DNA of 64,000 bases from Microcoleus vaginatus HSN003 (lineage in GTDB: Bacteria; Cyanobacteriota; Cyanobacteriia; Cyanobacteriales; Microcoleaceae): NCBI RefSeq assembly GCF_022701255.1, contig NZ_CP031705.1, positions 1,811,501 to 1,875,500 of the forward strand, in the 5' to 3' direction. The notes below the pieces were generated by a model, which saw only the letters and a list, made by a program, of their open reading frames with translations, ran no database searches and was not told the origin of the DNA. Made by a program: the position numbers and the translations under genes. Below, one piece after another: positions 34,507 through 43,098 of this stretch (its first letter is position 1; every line of letters starts with the position of its first letter).

Positions 34507-34566
34507 GTTTGTAGTTAAGACTAAAGTCCTCAGAATCTGCTCAGGACTAAATTCCTCACTACAAAC
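34507..34566. repeat. MITE-like element with GTTTGTAGT ends (copy 2)
   Basis: It begins GTTTGTAGT and ends ACTACAAAC, with inner arms ACTAAAGTCCT and AGGACTAAA that also pair. The whole 60 bp can fold into a hairpin. Related to 3284-3345. Confidence 0.7.
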
Positions 34567-34798
34567 CTTTTTTATTGGGTCGTTTGAGGCAAAATTATAT
34601 TATAATAAATTCCCATGATTTAAATCTTAATTATTAGGTTAGTCGCTGTTCAAGTGATTAACACCCCTTGCCAATTACCGAGTACGAATTACCGATTACC
34701 ACTGAATAAATATTGGTCACAGATAAAAATAACTGCACAGCAGTCAACAGCGGTATACCTGACACTCCGCAAAATTAAATGTAGGATTAAGTGTTGCC

Positions 34799-35599
34799 GT
34801 GAATCAGAAAAAAAAGATGAACGTATCCACTATTTGGCGAAAACTCCGCAGCCAGCAAGCCTTGTGCTTGGCTGTACTCCTGGCAAGTTGCCTGGTATTT
34901 ATCGGTTGTTCCCCCGCCCAGTCAGCGGCTGGCAATTCAGCCGATCCCAAATTGAAAGAGCAAGTATTGCAGATTATCCGCGAAAACCCGCAAGTAATTT
35001 TAGAGTCGGTACAAGCGTACCAGCAACAGCAGCAGCAGTCTCTCAAAGCAGCGCAGCAGTCATTTTTGCAGGAGATGAAAACTAATCCCAAATCTTCGAT
35101 AGGGGATTCTCCCAGCACGGGCTCACCTTCCCAGCAAATTGTACTTTTAGAATTCTCTGACTTTCAATGTCCGTTTTGCGCGCGCGCTCACGATACTGTC
35201 AAGCAGTTTATGGCAAAACACCAGGACAAAGTTACTTTAGCTTACAAGCATTTTCCCTTGACTTCTATTCACCCTCAAGCGCTGCCAGCAGCTAAAGCAG
35301 CTTGGGCAGCCCAACAGCAGGGCAAATTCTGGGAATATTACAGCGCTTTGTTTGAAGGGCAAAAAGATTTAGGCGAGCCATTGTACGCATCGATCGCCCA
35401 AAAGCTCAATCTAAAATTAGATAAATTCAACACCGATCGCAACAGCCCTGCTGCCGAAGCCGCCATTCAGAAAGACGTGCAACTTGCTCAACAACTGGGC
35501 ATTGAAGGCACTCCATTTTTTATTATGAACGGCCAAACTTTCTCCGGGGCGGTCGAGCTGGCTGAAATGGAAAGCATTCTCGCTTCTGTCTCGAAATAA
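34799..35599 (+). CDS. DsbA-family thiol-disulfide oxidoreductase, exported
   Basis: A 266-residue protein with an N-terminal hydrophobic segment ending in a lipobox-like FIGC near residue 37. A helical linker (about 48-85, rich in Gln) precedes the thioredoxin-fold domain (about 112-262) with the active site FQCPFCARAH and the cis-proline loop GIEGTPFFIMNG, both typical of the DsbA/DsbG-like Thioredoxin_4 group. It should act on disulfides in the periplasm. GTG at 34799 and ATG at 34817 are both possible starts. It stands alone, convergent with rpe. Confidence 0.88.
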   Translation: MNQKKKMNVSTIWRKLRSQQALCLAVLLASCLVFIGCSPAQSAAGNSADPKLKEQVLQIIRENPQVILESVQAYQQQQQQSLKAAQQSFLQEMKTNPKSSIGDSPSTGSPSQQIVLLEFSDFQCPFCARAHDTVKQFMAKHQDKVTLAYKHFPLTSIHPQALPAAKAAWAAQQQGKFWEYYSALFEGQKDLGEPLYASIAQKLNLKLDKFNTDRNSPAAEAAIQKDVQLAQQLGIEGTPFFIMNGQTFSGAVELAEMESILASVSK

Positions 35600-35637
35600 G
35601 TAATTCCTGACTCTTGGAAACCGAGTCTAAAAATATG

Positions 35638-35662
35638 TTCCCAGCCTGCTTTGGCTGGGAAC
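35638..35662. terminator. hairpin between convergent genes
   Basis: GTTCCCAGCC and GGCTGGGAAC pair around TGCTT between the DsbA-like gene and rpe, and could terminate both. It resembles the GTTCCC...GGGAAC hairpin at 42082-42106. Confidence 0.6.
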
Positions 35663-35695
35663 GAGAAAAACCCGAAAAACTTGAAAAATCTTGGA

Positions 35696-36397
35696 TTAAA
35701 CCGCAGCTAACTCAGGAGTCGGACGCTTGCTGTGGCGGATACCCTCGATCGCGGCTGCGTAATCATTCGCCTTAAACACAGCAGAACCAGCGACGATCGC
35801 ATTTGCGCCCGCTTCCAGAACCTGCCAAGTATTGTTCCCCTTCAAACCGCCATCTACCTCAATCCAAGGATCGAGGCCCTTGTCGTCGCACATTTTACGC
35901 AACTGGCGAATTTTCGGCAAAACAGCCGGGATAAAACTTTGACCACCAAAGCCGGGATTGACGCTCATAATCAGCACCAAATCGCAAAGTTCCAGCACGT
36001 ACTCGATCAACTCCAAAGGCGTCGAAGGATTCAGAACCACACCAGCCATTTTGCCCAATTCCCGAATTTGGCCGAGGGTGCGGTGCAAATGAGGCGAAGC
36101 ATTATGCTCGGCGTGAACCGAAATAATGTCAGCGCCAGCCTTAGCGAAGTCCTCGACGTACTTCTCCGGCTCCACAATCATCAAGTGGACATCGATCACC
36201 TTGGTAGTAACAGGGCGAATTGCCTCAACAATCAGCGGCCCGATAGTAATATTAGGAACAAAGCGACCGTCCATCACATCTACGTGAATCCAGTCAGCTC
36301 CAGCTCGATCGACAGCCTGAATCTCTTCTCCGAGACGGCTAAAATCGGCTGATAATATGGATGGAGCAATAACGATTGATTTTTGGGATTGGGTCAT
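35696..36397 (-). CDS. rpe: ribulose-phosphate 3-epimerase
   Basis: Calvin cycle and pentose phosphate enzyme that interconverts ribulose 5-phosphate and xylulose 5-phosphate. TIM-barrel landmarks are [18 protein letters not shown], the metal-site [12 protein letters not shown] and HLMI, SVHAE, and the second catalytic Asp in IEVDGGL. The start is ATG at 36397 ([13 protein letters not shown]), which yields the usual 233 residues; the open frame runs further up to 36541 without typical sequence. Confidence 0.95.
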   Translation of the reverse strand: MTQSQKSIVIAPSILSADFSRLGEEIQAVDRAGADWIHVDVMDGRFVPNITIGPLIVEAIRPVTTKVIDVHLMIVEPEKYVEDFAKAGADIISVHAEHNASPHLHRTLGQIRELGKMAGVVLNPSTPLELIEYVLELCDLVLIMSVNPGFGGQSFIPAVLPKIRQLRKMCDDKGLDPWIEVDGGLKGNNTWQVLEAGANAIVAGSAVFKANDYAAAIEGIRHSKRPTPELAAV

Positions 36398-36641
36398 GGC
36401 CTTCGTCTGTTCTCCTGTCTGCTGTGCTGTATCCAGTTTATCAAAATACGGGTCTCCGGGTCGAAAAGTTGCCACCGATCGGTCGCGAGATTGTGAGGGC
36501 AGAAAAATTTTGCCTCTGACAGACAAGTTTGGCGATCGCACCCCCCCACCTCTGGGAATTTTGGTTTAGGATATAAATTTTCCCTCTAACAAATAACTTT
36601 TGTGCAAAATCTGACCTTCTGCAAATTTTGAGTAGCGAATT

Positions 36642-37016
36642 ATGAAAAGAACAGATCCCTTAGAAAATCCTGAACTCGATCGTGCCAGTCTGTTTGTATT
36701 AATGATCCCCGTCATCGGCTTTTTCCCCGCCCTGTGGACTCTTTACCGCCGTCAGGGTAGTCCCGAACGCAAAGCCGTTAGCCGCTTGGCAATTGCCCTT
36801 GCTTTTAGTTGGCTCTTAGGACATATTCTTTTAGAAGCTGGAGCGATTTCTGCGGAATCTCCGACACTTCCCATGTTATTAATGAGTAGCCTGCTAACAA
36901 CCAGCTATTTCATCGTTGCTCTGGGACTGATGGTTCGCCTCTGGAAGCGTCAACCGCTATGGTTGCCCGGAATTAGTCGCGTAGCCGAGCAAGTAGTAGG
37001 CAAACATTTATCATAA
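36642..37016 (+). CDS. small membrane protein of unknown function
   Basis: A 124-residue protein with three predicted membrane helices: about 17-34 (LFVLMIPVIGFFPALWTL), 49-68 (AIALAFSWLLGHILLEAG) and 80-101 (LLMSSLLTTSYFIVALGLMV). A charged segment RRQGSPERKAVSR lies between the first two. No family is recognised. It precedes the LCP gene by 104 bp on the same strand; a functional link to envelope work is possible but not shown. Confidence 0.6.
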   Translation: MKRTDPLENPELDRASLFVLMIPVIGFFPALWTLYRRQGSPERKAVSRLAIALAFSWLLGHILLEAGAISAESPTLPMLLMSSLLTTSYFIVALGLMVRLWKRQPLWLPGISRVAEQVVGKHLS

Positions 37017-37120
37017 TTTAGGGTGATTTTAAGCCCCTACCCTATTGATTCAGTGCGTCTTCAGCTTGATACTACATATTGCCATTATCTTTTTTATTTT
37101 TGTTGTGTGTGAGGAAGCCA

Positions 37121-38536
37121 GTGCCAGCTCAAAAAATTCCTAATCAAGACCCTATCCAACAATCACCTGCTCAACCTGCAACCAAAAAAGCTTCCCAGCC
37201 TCATCGAGGCCGCTGGCTGGGTTTTGGTTTTGGTTTGGCTGGAGTAGCCATGCTCTCAGCCACCGCCGGAGCATTGCTAGCCGTCTCCCTTTCCACAACG
37301 CCGCTTCAGCAACAAAAGTTGAGCCCTGAAGAAGCAGCAGTATTTTCTCAAGGCGACATGGCAAAGCTCAACATGAAGATGCCGGAGCTGACTCGGCCAG
37401 TTAATATTTTAGTTTTAGGACTTAAAGTTCTGACCTCTGACATCGAAGGAACTGCTAATAAAAATGTCGGATATGAGGTTTGGGAAAACTCATTTAAGGG
37501 GTTAACCGATACCATGCTGTTGGTTAGGTTTGACCCTCAAAATAAAAAGTTAAGCGTGCTTTCCATTCCGCGAGACACCCGCACCTATGTTGAAGGCAGG
37601 GGCGAGGTGAAAATCAACGAAGCTAATTACTACGGTGGCCCGGCTTCGTCAGCGAAGTCAGTCAGCGGACTCCTGGGCGGTGTGGGAATTGACCGCTATG
37701 TCACAGTTAATATTCATGGCATAAAAAGTTTGGTAGATGCCCTTGGTGGCATTACTATTAATGTCCCTAAAGACATGAAGTATACCGATCATAGCCAGCA
37801 TTTATATATAGATTTAAAGGCGGGCAAGCAGAAGCTCAACGGTGAACAAATCGTGCAATATTTGCTTTACCGGCACGACGATTTGGGCGATATCGGGCGG
37901 GTGCAGCGCCAACAATTGTTGATGCGGGCTTTTGTGGAACAGGAAGTTAATGTAGGTTTGCTGTCTCGACTACCGAAGATTTTATCGGTGATTCAATCTC
38001 ACCTGGACACCAATTTGAGTATAGAAGAATTGGTGGCTTTGGCTGGTTTTGCTACTCAAACCGATCGCGCTGGCGTGCAGATGTTGATGGTTCCCGGTAA
38101 ATTTAGCGATTCTAAGGACTACAAGTCAAGTTTTTGGTTGCCAGACCAATATGCCATCGAAAGTATCGTGGCGGAACATTTTGACTTCGGTCAAAATACT
38201 TGGCAAATTGAGAATGCTGATTCGACTTTTCTGAATGTGGCGATTCAAGATGCTACCGGAGATCCATCGGCTGTTGAAGCTTTTGTCAATACTCTGACTC
38301 AAGCCGGTTATCGGAATGTTCAGGTTTATAAAGCTTGGCCCGAACCGCTGGAGGTAACTACTCTAGTAGCTCAACAGGGCGATATTAAAGGTGCTCAAGC
38401 GATTCGCCAGTTTTTGGGTTTTGGAGATGTGCTGGTTGAGAGTACCGGTTCTTTGCAGTCCGACGTGACAATCAGATTGGGTCAGGATTGGTTGGAGAAA
38501 AAGGCTCAGTCCGGCGGTGCGGCTAAGTCTTTTTAA
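37121..38536 (+). CDS. LytR-CpsA-Psr (LCP) family protein
   Basis: LCP enzymes transfer lipid-linked glycopolymers to peptidoglycan. The N-terminus is cytoplasmic with one membrane helix (GFGFGLAGVAMLSATAGALL). The LCP domain shows VNILVLGLKVL, GLTDTMLLVRFDP, the catalytic-arginine motif SIPRDTRTYVEG, and NEANYYGGP. A C-terminal LytR_C domain (about 370-450) follows with VAIQDATGDPSAVEAFV. I prefer GTG at 37121, since GAGGA lies about 6 nt upstream. A TTG at 37079 would add an extra hydrophobic leader. In cyanobacteria LCP proteins may ligate surface polysaccharides, which would fit the exopolysaccharide genes elsewhere in the window. Confidence 0.9.
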   Translation: MPAQKIPNQDPIQQSPAQPATKKASQPHRGRWLGFGFGLAGVAMLSATAGALLAVSLSTTPLQQQKLSPEEAAVFSQGDMAKLNMKMPELTRPVNILVLGLKVLTSDIEGTANKNVGYEVWENSFKGLTDTMLLVRFDPQNKKLSVLSIPRDTRTYVEGRGEVKINEANYYGGPASSAKSVSGLLGGVGIDRYVTVNIHGIKSLVDALGGITINVPKDMKYTDHSQHLYIDLKAGKQKLNGEQIVQYLLYRHDDLGDIGRVQRQQLLMRAFVEQEVNVGLLSRLPKILSVIQSHLDTNLSIEELVALAGFATQTDRAGVQMLMVPGKFSDSKDYKSSFWLPDQYAIESIVAEHFDFGQNTWQIENADSTFLNVAIQDATGDPSAVEAFVNTLTQAGYRNVQVYKAWPEPLEVTTLVAQQGDIKGAQAIRQFLGFGDVLVESTGSLQSDVTIRLGQDWLEKKAQSGGAAKSF

Positions 38537-38559
38537 ACTGGATTATAACTGGGGTATTT

Positions 38560-38584
38560 GTAGGGACACAGCATTGCTGTGTCT
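38560..38584. repeat. small hairpin GTAGGGACACAGCATTGCTGTGTC
   Basis: An inverted repeat just after the LCP gene, related to 8488-8508. The rest of the 38537-38757 gap contains HIP1 sites and no gene. Confidence 0.5.
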
Positions 38585-38757
38585 TCTTATTTTCTGTTGG
38601 TATGAGATGGAGGCGATCGCTTTTTTGTCGATTTACTGATACTATATTTTTTGGTGATGATGAATCGCGATCGCAATAGCGATACTTCCCTCCGCAATCT
38701 CAACTGAAACAAGAATCAACGAGGGAAAGCTTAAAATATTTTATAAAGGTAGGGTTG

Positions 38758-39186
38758 ATGAACAAGGGTGATAAAATAGACCGACAGCGGGAACATCAGG
38801 CAAATGAACGCACCTTTCTGGCATGGTTACGAACTTCACTCGCTTTAGTTGGTTTTGGGTTTGCGATCAGTCGGTTCAGTTTATTTCTCCGTCAATTTCA
38901 AGCTACAGTGACTCAGCAAGAAGTTTCCTCCCCTCCCTTCTTCAACTCAGAAACTTTAGGGCTGAGTCTGGTCGTTTTTGGGATTGCGGTCATTGCTTTA
39001 GCAGCATGGCGTTATAATCGAGTATTCTGGCAAATTGAGCGAGGTGATTATCGCCCAAATCGTGTGCTAGTTTGGATTCTGACTGGAGTTGTAATGATTT
39101 TAGGAACGTTAAGCATTCCGTTGGTGCTATGGCGCGATCGCGGAAATATAGCTCCCACTTCAACTCCTAAAAATTCTCAATTCTAA
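38758..39186 (+). CDS. DUF202 (YidH-type) membrane protein
   Basis: A 142-residue membrane protein with the DUF202 pattern: ANERTFLAWLRTSLALVGFG near the N-terminus, a second helix at about 68-87 (LGLSLVVFGIAVIALAAWRY) and a third at about 106-125 (VWILTGVVMILGTLSIPLVL). Function of the family is unknown. AAGGTAGGG lies upstream of ATG 38758; the TTG at 38755 is in the same frame. Confidence 0.87.
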   Translation: MNKGDKIDRQREHQANERTFLAWLRTSLALVGFGFAISRFSLFLRQFQATVTQQEVSSPPFFNSETLGLSLVVFGIAVIALAAWRYNRVFWQIERGDYRPNRVLVWILTGVVMILGTLSIPLVLWRDRGNIAPTSTPKNSQF

Positions 39187-39228
39187 GTTAACCCGATCGC
39201 TTAGCTAAAGTGCCTATTCCTTTGTTGA

Positions 39229-40152
39229 TTAAAGGGGCGGATTTTCGGCAAATCTCGATCGCTCTTTAATCCAATCGAGTAAAATAGGATTGACCAATTC
39301 CGGCGCTTCATCTTGCGGACAATGGCCCACTCCCTCCAAAGGAATAAACTTTTCAACAGCCGGAAACTTTGCCAATTCTCGTCCCAATGCGATCGGCTCC
39401 CAAGGATCATCTGTCCCCCACAAAATCAAAGCAGGACAGCTTAAACGCGGCAACAAATCCTCCGGTAGTGGGCCTTGAGAATAACTGATAAATGCTACAA
39501 ATACTTCGACTGCGCCGCTGTCTTTAGCAGGTTCCAGCAGGATATTTACCAGTTCGTCGCTGACAGCTTCAGGACGGCGATAAGCTTGCAAAAGCACTTT
39601 TTTTACTGTTTTTGGCGTTGCTAATTGTTTAAAAAATAATTGACTTATCCACTTGACATTTAAAACTTTTTGTGCGATTGGCGCTCCAAAACTGCGATAC
39701 CAAGGCAATTCAGCGCGTTTGCGATCGTGCAGCAAGCGCAGGGAACAATTAAGTAAAATTACGCCCTCAGCAATATCGGGAAAATCCACAGCGGCTTGCA
39801 TTATTGCCACACAGCCGATCGAATTTCCCACCAAAAAAGCCGGCCCGCCCGCAACTTCCCGACAAAAATCAGCAATTAACTGTCCCCAAGTTTCAAAAGT
39901 ATAGTCAATCTCAAGTTTGGGCGCAGGTTTAGCAGAACCGCCAAAACCGATGAGGTCGATCGCATAACAGCGGCAATCAGCAGCCAGCGCCGGCAAATTC
40001 TTGCGCCAGTGGCCCCAAGATGCGCCGAAACCGTGGACGAACACCACCGCAGGCCCCTGGGAACCCGCAGCCTGGTAGCAAATCGGAAAGCCTTTCCACA
40101 GCCAAGTTTGAGGTGCAGCAACTGTTGACGAAGTGGGAGTAGAAGATGTCAT
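39229..40152 (-). CDS. alpha/beta-fold hydrolase
   Basis: A 307-residue hydrolase with an oxyanion loop VFVHGFGASWGHW, the nucleophile elbow GNSIGCVA (Ser), an acid in ILWGTDDPWEP and the histidine in GVGHCPQDEAP. Similar cyanobacterial proteins act as esterases or in chlorophyll-breakdown-like reactions; the substrate here is unknown. It is a single gene on the minus strand. Confidence 0.9.
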   Translation of the reverse strand: MTSSTPTSSTVAAPQTWLWKGFPICYQAAGSQGPAVVFVHGFGASWGHWRKNLPALAADCRCYAIDLIGFGGSAKPAPKLEIDYTFETWGQLIADFCREVAGGPAFLVGNSIGCVAIMQAAVDFPDIAEGVILLNCSLRLLHDRKRAELPWYRSFGAPIAQKVLNVKWISQLFFKQLATPKTVKKVLLQAYRRPEAVSDELVNILLEPAKDSGAVEVFVAFISYSQGPLPEDLLPRLSCPALILWGTDDPWEPIALGRELAKFPAVEKFIPLEGVGHCPQDEAPELVNPILLDWIKERSRFAENPPL

Positions 40153-40155
40153 AGG

Positions 40156-40190
40156 ATTTTAGATTTTAGATTTTAGATTTTAGATTTTAG
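40156..40190. repeat. heptanucleotide tandem repeat (TTTTAGA)n
   Basis: Five copies of the heptamer directly upstream of the hydrolase gene. A partial right end of the ACTACAAACC element follows at 40222-40231. The remainder of the 40153-40421 gap shows no gene. Confidence 0.8.
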
Positions 40191-40421
40191 ATGAATGCAA
40201 GGCTGCAAAGGACTCAAGTCATTACTACAAACCGTATCGCAATTCGAGGCAACCGCTAGGACATAAATCCCAAACCCTCTTCCCTCTTTCCTCAGCGTCC
40301 TCAGCGCTCTCTGCGGTTCATTTATCTTCCTTTTTCCTTATTCCTTCTGACTTTGCAGTTAGAGCCGATAGTATGTCACGATTAAAGATGCTGACTTCTT
40401 TGCCTTATTGAAATTTCCCTT

Positions 40422-41351
40422 ATGCCAACGATCGTTTCCACTGCCGTCGTACCGTTTCTGGGGTCGGAAATTGTACCAGACTACGACACCGCCAAAGTAG
40501 TTATCTTACCAATTCCCTACGAGGCAACAACCACTTACCGCCGGGGGTGCGAAAACGGGCCCGCTAAACTTCTAGAAGCTTCTCATCAACTCGAGTGCTA
40601 CGACGAAGAACTAGATTCCGAAGTTTGCTACGATGTCGGAATTTATACTAAAGATCCGATCGCCGATACCCGCAACAGGCAACCAGTTTCATCCTCAGAA
40701 ATGCTGCAAGTCACCCAAGCAGCAGTGCACCAGCTAGTTACCGAAAATAAATTTGTCATCTCCCTCGGAGGCGAACACAGCATCACTGCCGGCGTTGTTG
40801 AAGGTTATCGCCAAGCATACCCAAACGAACCTTTCACCGTCGTGCAAATCGACGCCCACGGAGACTTGCGGCACGAATACGAAGGCTCGATTCACAACCA
40901 CGCTTGCGTGATGCGACGTATTGTAGATATGGGCTTACCGACACTGCAAATCGGGATTCGCGCTATCTGCAAGGAAGAAGCAGACTTGATTAAAGCAAAA
41001 CAGCTAAACGTGATTCGAGCTCGCGAAATCGCTACTCAACCGGATTGGGCCGATCGGGCAATTGCCAGCATCACAACTAAGCGAGTATTTTTGACGATCG
41101 ACTTAGACGGCATCGATCCGACTTTAATTCCAGGGGTTGGCACACCGGAACCGGGCGGGTTAAATTGGTATTCGCTCACCGGATTTTTGCGCCGCATCTT
41201 CGAGTCCTACGAAGTAATCGGGTGTGACATTATGGAATTAGCACCTATTGTAGATTCTGTAGTCTCAGAATTTACCGCCGCCAAATTAGCATACAAACTT
41301 ATTGGATACCAAGCTCTGGCTCAAGGTTGGCTAAAGCCAGACGAGGAATAA
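40422..41351 (+). CDS. speB: agmatinase / ureohydrolase-family enzyme
   Basis: A 309-residue manganese enzyme of the arginase fold. The metal ligands are in SLGGEHSITAG, QIDAHGDLR and LTIDLDGIDPT. The family splits agmatine into putrescine and urea, and this subgroup includes cyanobacterial SpeB. Related guanidinobutyrase-type or guanidine-type substrates cannot be ruled out from sequence alone. No partner genes are next to it. Confidence 0.87.
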   Translation: MPTIVSTAVVPFLGSEIVPDYDTAKVVILPIPYEATTTYRRGCENGPAKLLEASHQLECYDEELDSEVCYDVGIYTKDPIADTRNRQPVSSSEMLQVTQAAVHQLVTENKFVISLGGEHSITAGVVEGYRQAYPNEPFTVVQIDAHGDLRHEYEGSIHNHACVMRRIVDMGLPTLQIGIRAICKEEADLIKAKQLNVIRAREIATQPDWADRAIASITTKRVFLTIDLDGIDPTLIPGVGTPEPGGLNWYSLTGFLRRIFESYEVIGCDIMELAPIVDSVVSEFTAAKLAYKLIGYQALAQGWLKPDEE

Positions 41352-41484
41352 ATCGCGAAGTACGAATCACTATAGGCTGTTGGTAAGGCTAGAATTAAGC
41401 TAAAGCCAAACAACAGCCAATTTTATTCGTGCTGACAGTTTCATCTTTCATGCTGGCAAATACTGCTCTTCACCTCCTGAAAAC

Positions 41485-42042
41485 ATGAGTTTACTAATCG
41501 ATACAACTGGTACTCCCATTAACGGCTACGCTCCCGATTTTGAATTGCCGGGAGTGGACGAAGAAGTTCACCATTTAGCTCGATATTTAGAAAAATTTCG
41601 GGCGATCGCGGTGATATTTATGTGCAATCATTGCCCTTACGTGCAGTTGTATCTCAATCGCATGAAAGAACTTCAAGCAGATTTTCAAGATCGAGATGTT
41701 ACTTTAATCGGGATTAATGCTAATGATGCCAACCAGCATCCCGACGACAGTTTTGAGAACATGAAAACTTTTGCCGCCAACAATCAACTCAACTTCCCGT
41801 ACATCCGAGATGTTGCTCAAGATGTGGCTGAAAGTTTTGGGGCTTCTAAAACGCCGGAGGTTTTTTTGTTAGATCAAGACGGCAAACTGCGCTATAAAGG
41901 TTTAATTGACGACAACGCTGACGATCCGGCGGCGGTGCAGGTTTCTTATTTGCGGAGTGCGATCGACCAATTGCTCAACAGTCAACCCGTTGAGCCTTCA
42001 ACTACAGAGGCGATAGGCTGTTCCGTCAAATGGCGAGCATAG
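41485..42042 (+). CDS. thioredoxin-family redoxin (AhpC/TSA type)
   Basis: 185 residues with a thioredoxin fold and the active-site-like segment MCNHCPYVQLY, in which the cysteine pair is arranged CxxC. The start ATGTP-type segment PDFELPGVDEEVHH and the ESFGASKTPEVFLLD cis-proline loop are typical of the redoxin group. It is probably a cytoplasmic peroxiredoxin-like or thiol-reductase protein. It stands alone. Confidence 0.85.
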   Translation: MSLLIDTTGTPINGYAPDFELPGVDEEVHHLARYLEKFRAIAVIFMCNHCPYVQLYLNRMKELQADFQDRDVTLIGINANDANQHPDDSFENMKTFAANNQLNFPYIRDVAQDVAESFGASKTPEVFLLDQDGKLRYKGLIDDNADDPAAVQVSYLRSAIDQLLNSQPVEPSTTEAIGCSVKWRA

Positions 42043-42081
42043 GCAGATTTAAAATTAACGTTCCGGCAGTAATTATTAACT

Positions 42082-42196
42082 GGTTCCCTGGCTGTGCCTG
42101 GGAACCTATCTCCAGAGGCTCTGCCTCGTCAAAGAGTGGAGGCAAATTGGAGGTACAGCCTCCGAATCTGCTTTACCAGGCTCTGCCTGGTAAGGA
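42082..42196. repeat. cluster of small hairpins (GTTCCC / GAGGCTCTGCCTC / CCAGGCTCTGCCTGG)
   Basis: Four successive short inverted repeats: GGTTCCCTGG/CCTGGGAACC at 42082-42106, GAGGCTCTGCCTC at 42115-42127, GGAGGTACAGCCTCC at 42148-42162 and TACCAGGCTCTGCCTGGTA at 42174-42192. They fill the gap between the redoxin gene and modA. Such arrays of CTCTGCCT hairpins occur as mobile-looking repeats in several cyanobacteria. Confidence 0.7.
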
Positions 42197-42221
42197 GTAA
42201 AAAGATTCAAAACAATTTTCT

Positions 42222-43028
42222 GTGAACTTAAAAAGTAGACGTATTCCCAACTTAATTCTCGCAGTCGCCTTCATGCTAGCACTGCTGATTAGTTGGAACT
42301 TATTTAAGAACTTTTCCTCAGTCGATACGCTGCCGCAAACATCCTTAACAGTATCCGCCGCTATCAGCCTCTCACAAGCTTTACAAGAACTCAAAACAGT
42401 TTATCAAAGCAGCAATCCCAACGTTACTATTACTTATAATTTCGGTGCTTCCGGCGCTCTCGCACAGCAAATTCAGCAAGGAGCACCGGTAGATTTATTT
42501 TTCAGCGCCGCCACCAACCCAATGGATGCTTTGCAGCAATCTAACCTGCTAATTAACGACACGCGCCGCAATTTGCTGACAAATCGCCTAGTTTTGATTA
42601 CACCCACAAACGGTGTTGCTTTGAGCGACTTTAAACAGTTAGCAGATGCCAGAATCAAGAAAATTGCGATCGGCGAACCGAAAAGCGTACCTGTGGGCCA
42701 ATATGCTCAGGAAATGTTAACTAAGCTGGGATTGTGGCAGCAAATCCAGCCAAAATTAGTGCTAGGAAATAACGTTCGCCAAGTGCTGACATTCGTCGAA
42801 AGCGGTAACGTTGATGCTGGCATAGTTTACACGACTGATGCCAAAGCATCCGACAAAGTAACTGTGCGGCTAACGGCTGCTGAAAATTTACACTCGCCCA
42901 TTGTTTATCCGCTGGCAGTTATTAGAAACAGCCGCAATCCGGCTGCTGCGAAAGCGTTTGTTGACTTTGTAGCGGGCGATCGCGCTAAAATAGTATTTCA
43001 GAAATATGCATTTGGCACAGTTCGATAA
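42222..43028 (+). CDS. modA: molybdate ABC transporter substrate-binding protein
   Basis: A 268-residue periplasmic binding protein with an N-terminal signal-like hydrophobic segment (LILAVAFMLALLISWNLF) and the ModA pattern: LTVSAAISLSQALQELK, NFGASGALAQQIQQGAPVDL, KSVPVGQYAQEML, and VDAGIVYTTDA. It binds molybdate or tungstate. GTG at 42222 is taken as the start because it supplies the basic residues before the signal helix. It lies 70 bp before the fused modBC gene on the same strand. Confidence 0.92.
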   Translation: MNLKSRRIPNLILAVAFMLALLISWNLFKNFSSVDTLPQTSLTVSAAISLSQALQELKTVYQSSNPNVTITYNFGASGALAQQIQQGAPVDLFFSAATNPMDALQQSNLLINDTRRNLLTNRLVLITPTNGVALSDFKQLADARIKKIAIGEPKSVPVGQYAQEMLTKLGLWQQIQPKLVLGNNVRQVLTFVESGNVDAGIVYTTDAKASDKVTVRLTAAENLHSPIVYPLAVIRNSRNPAAAKAFVDFVAGDRAKIVFQKYAFGTVR

Positions 43029-43098
43029 CTAACTAATTATGGATTTTTTACCGCTGATGAAAGCAGATAAGCGCTGATTAACGCGGATGTATTTATAG

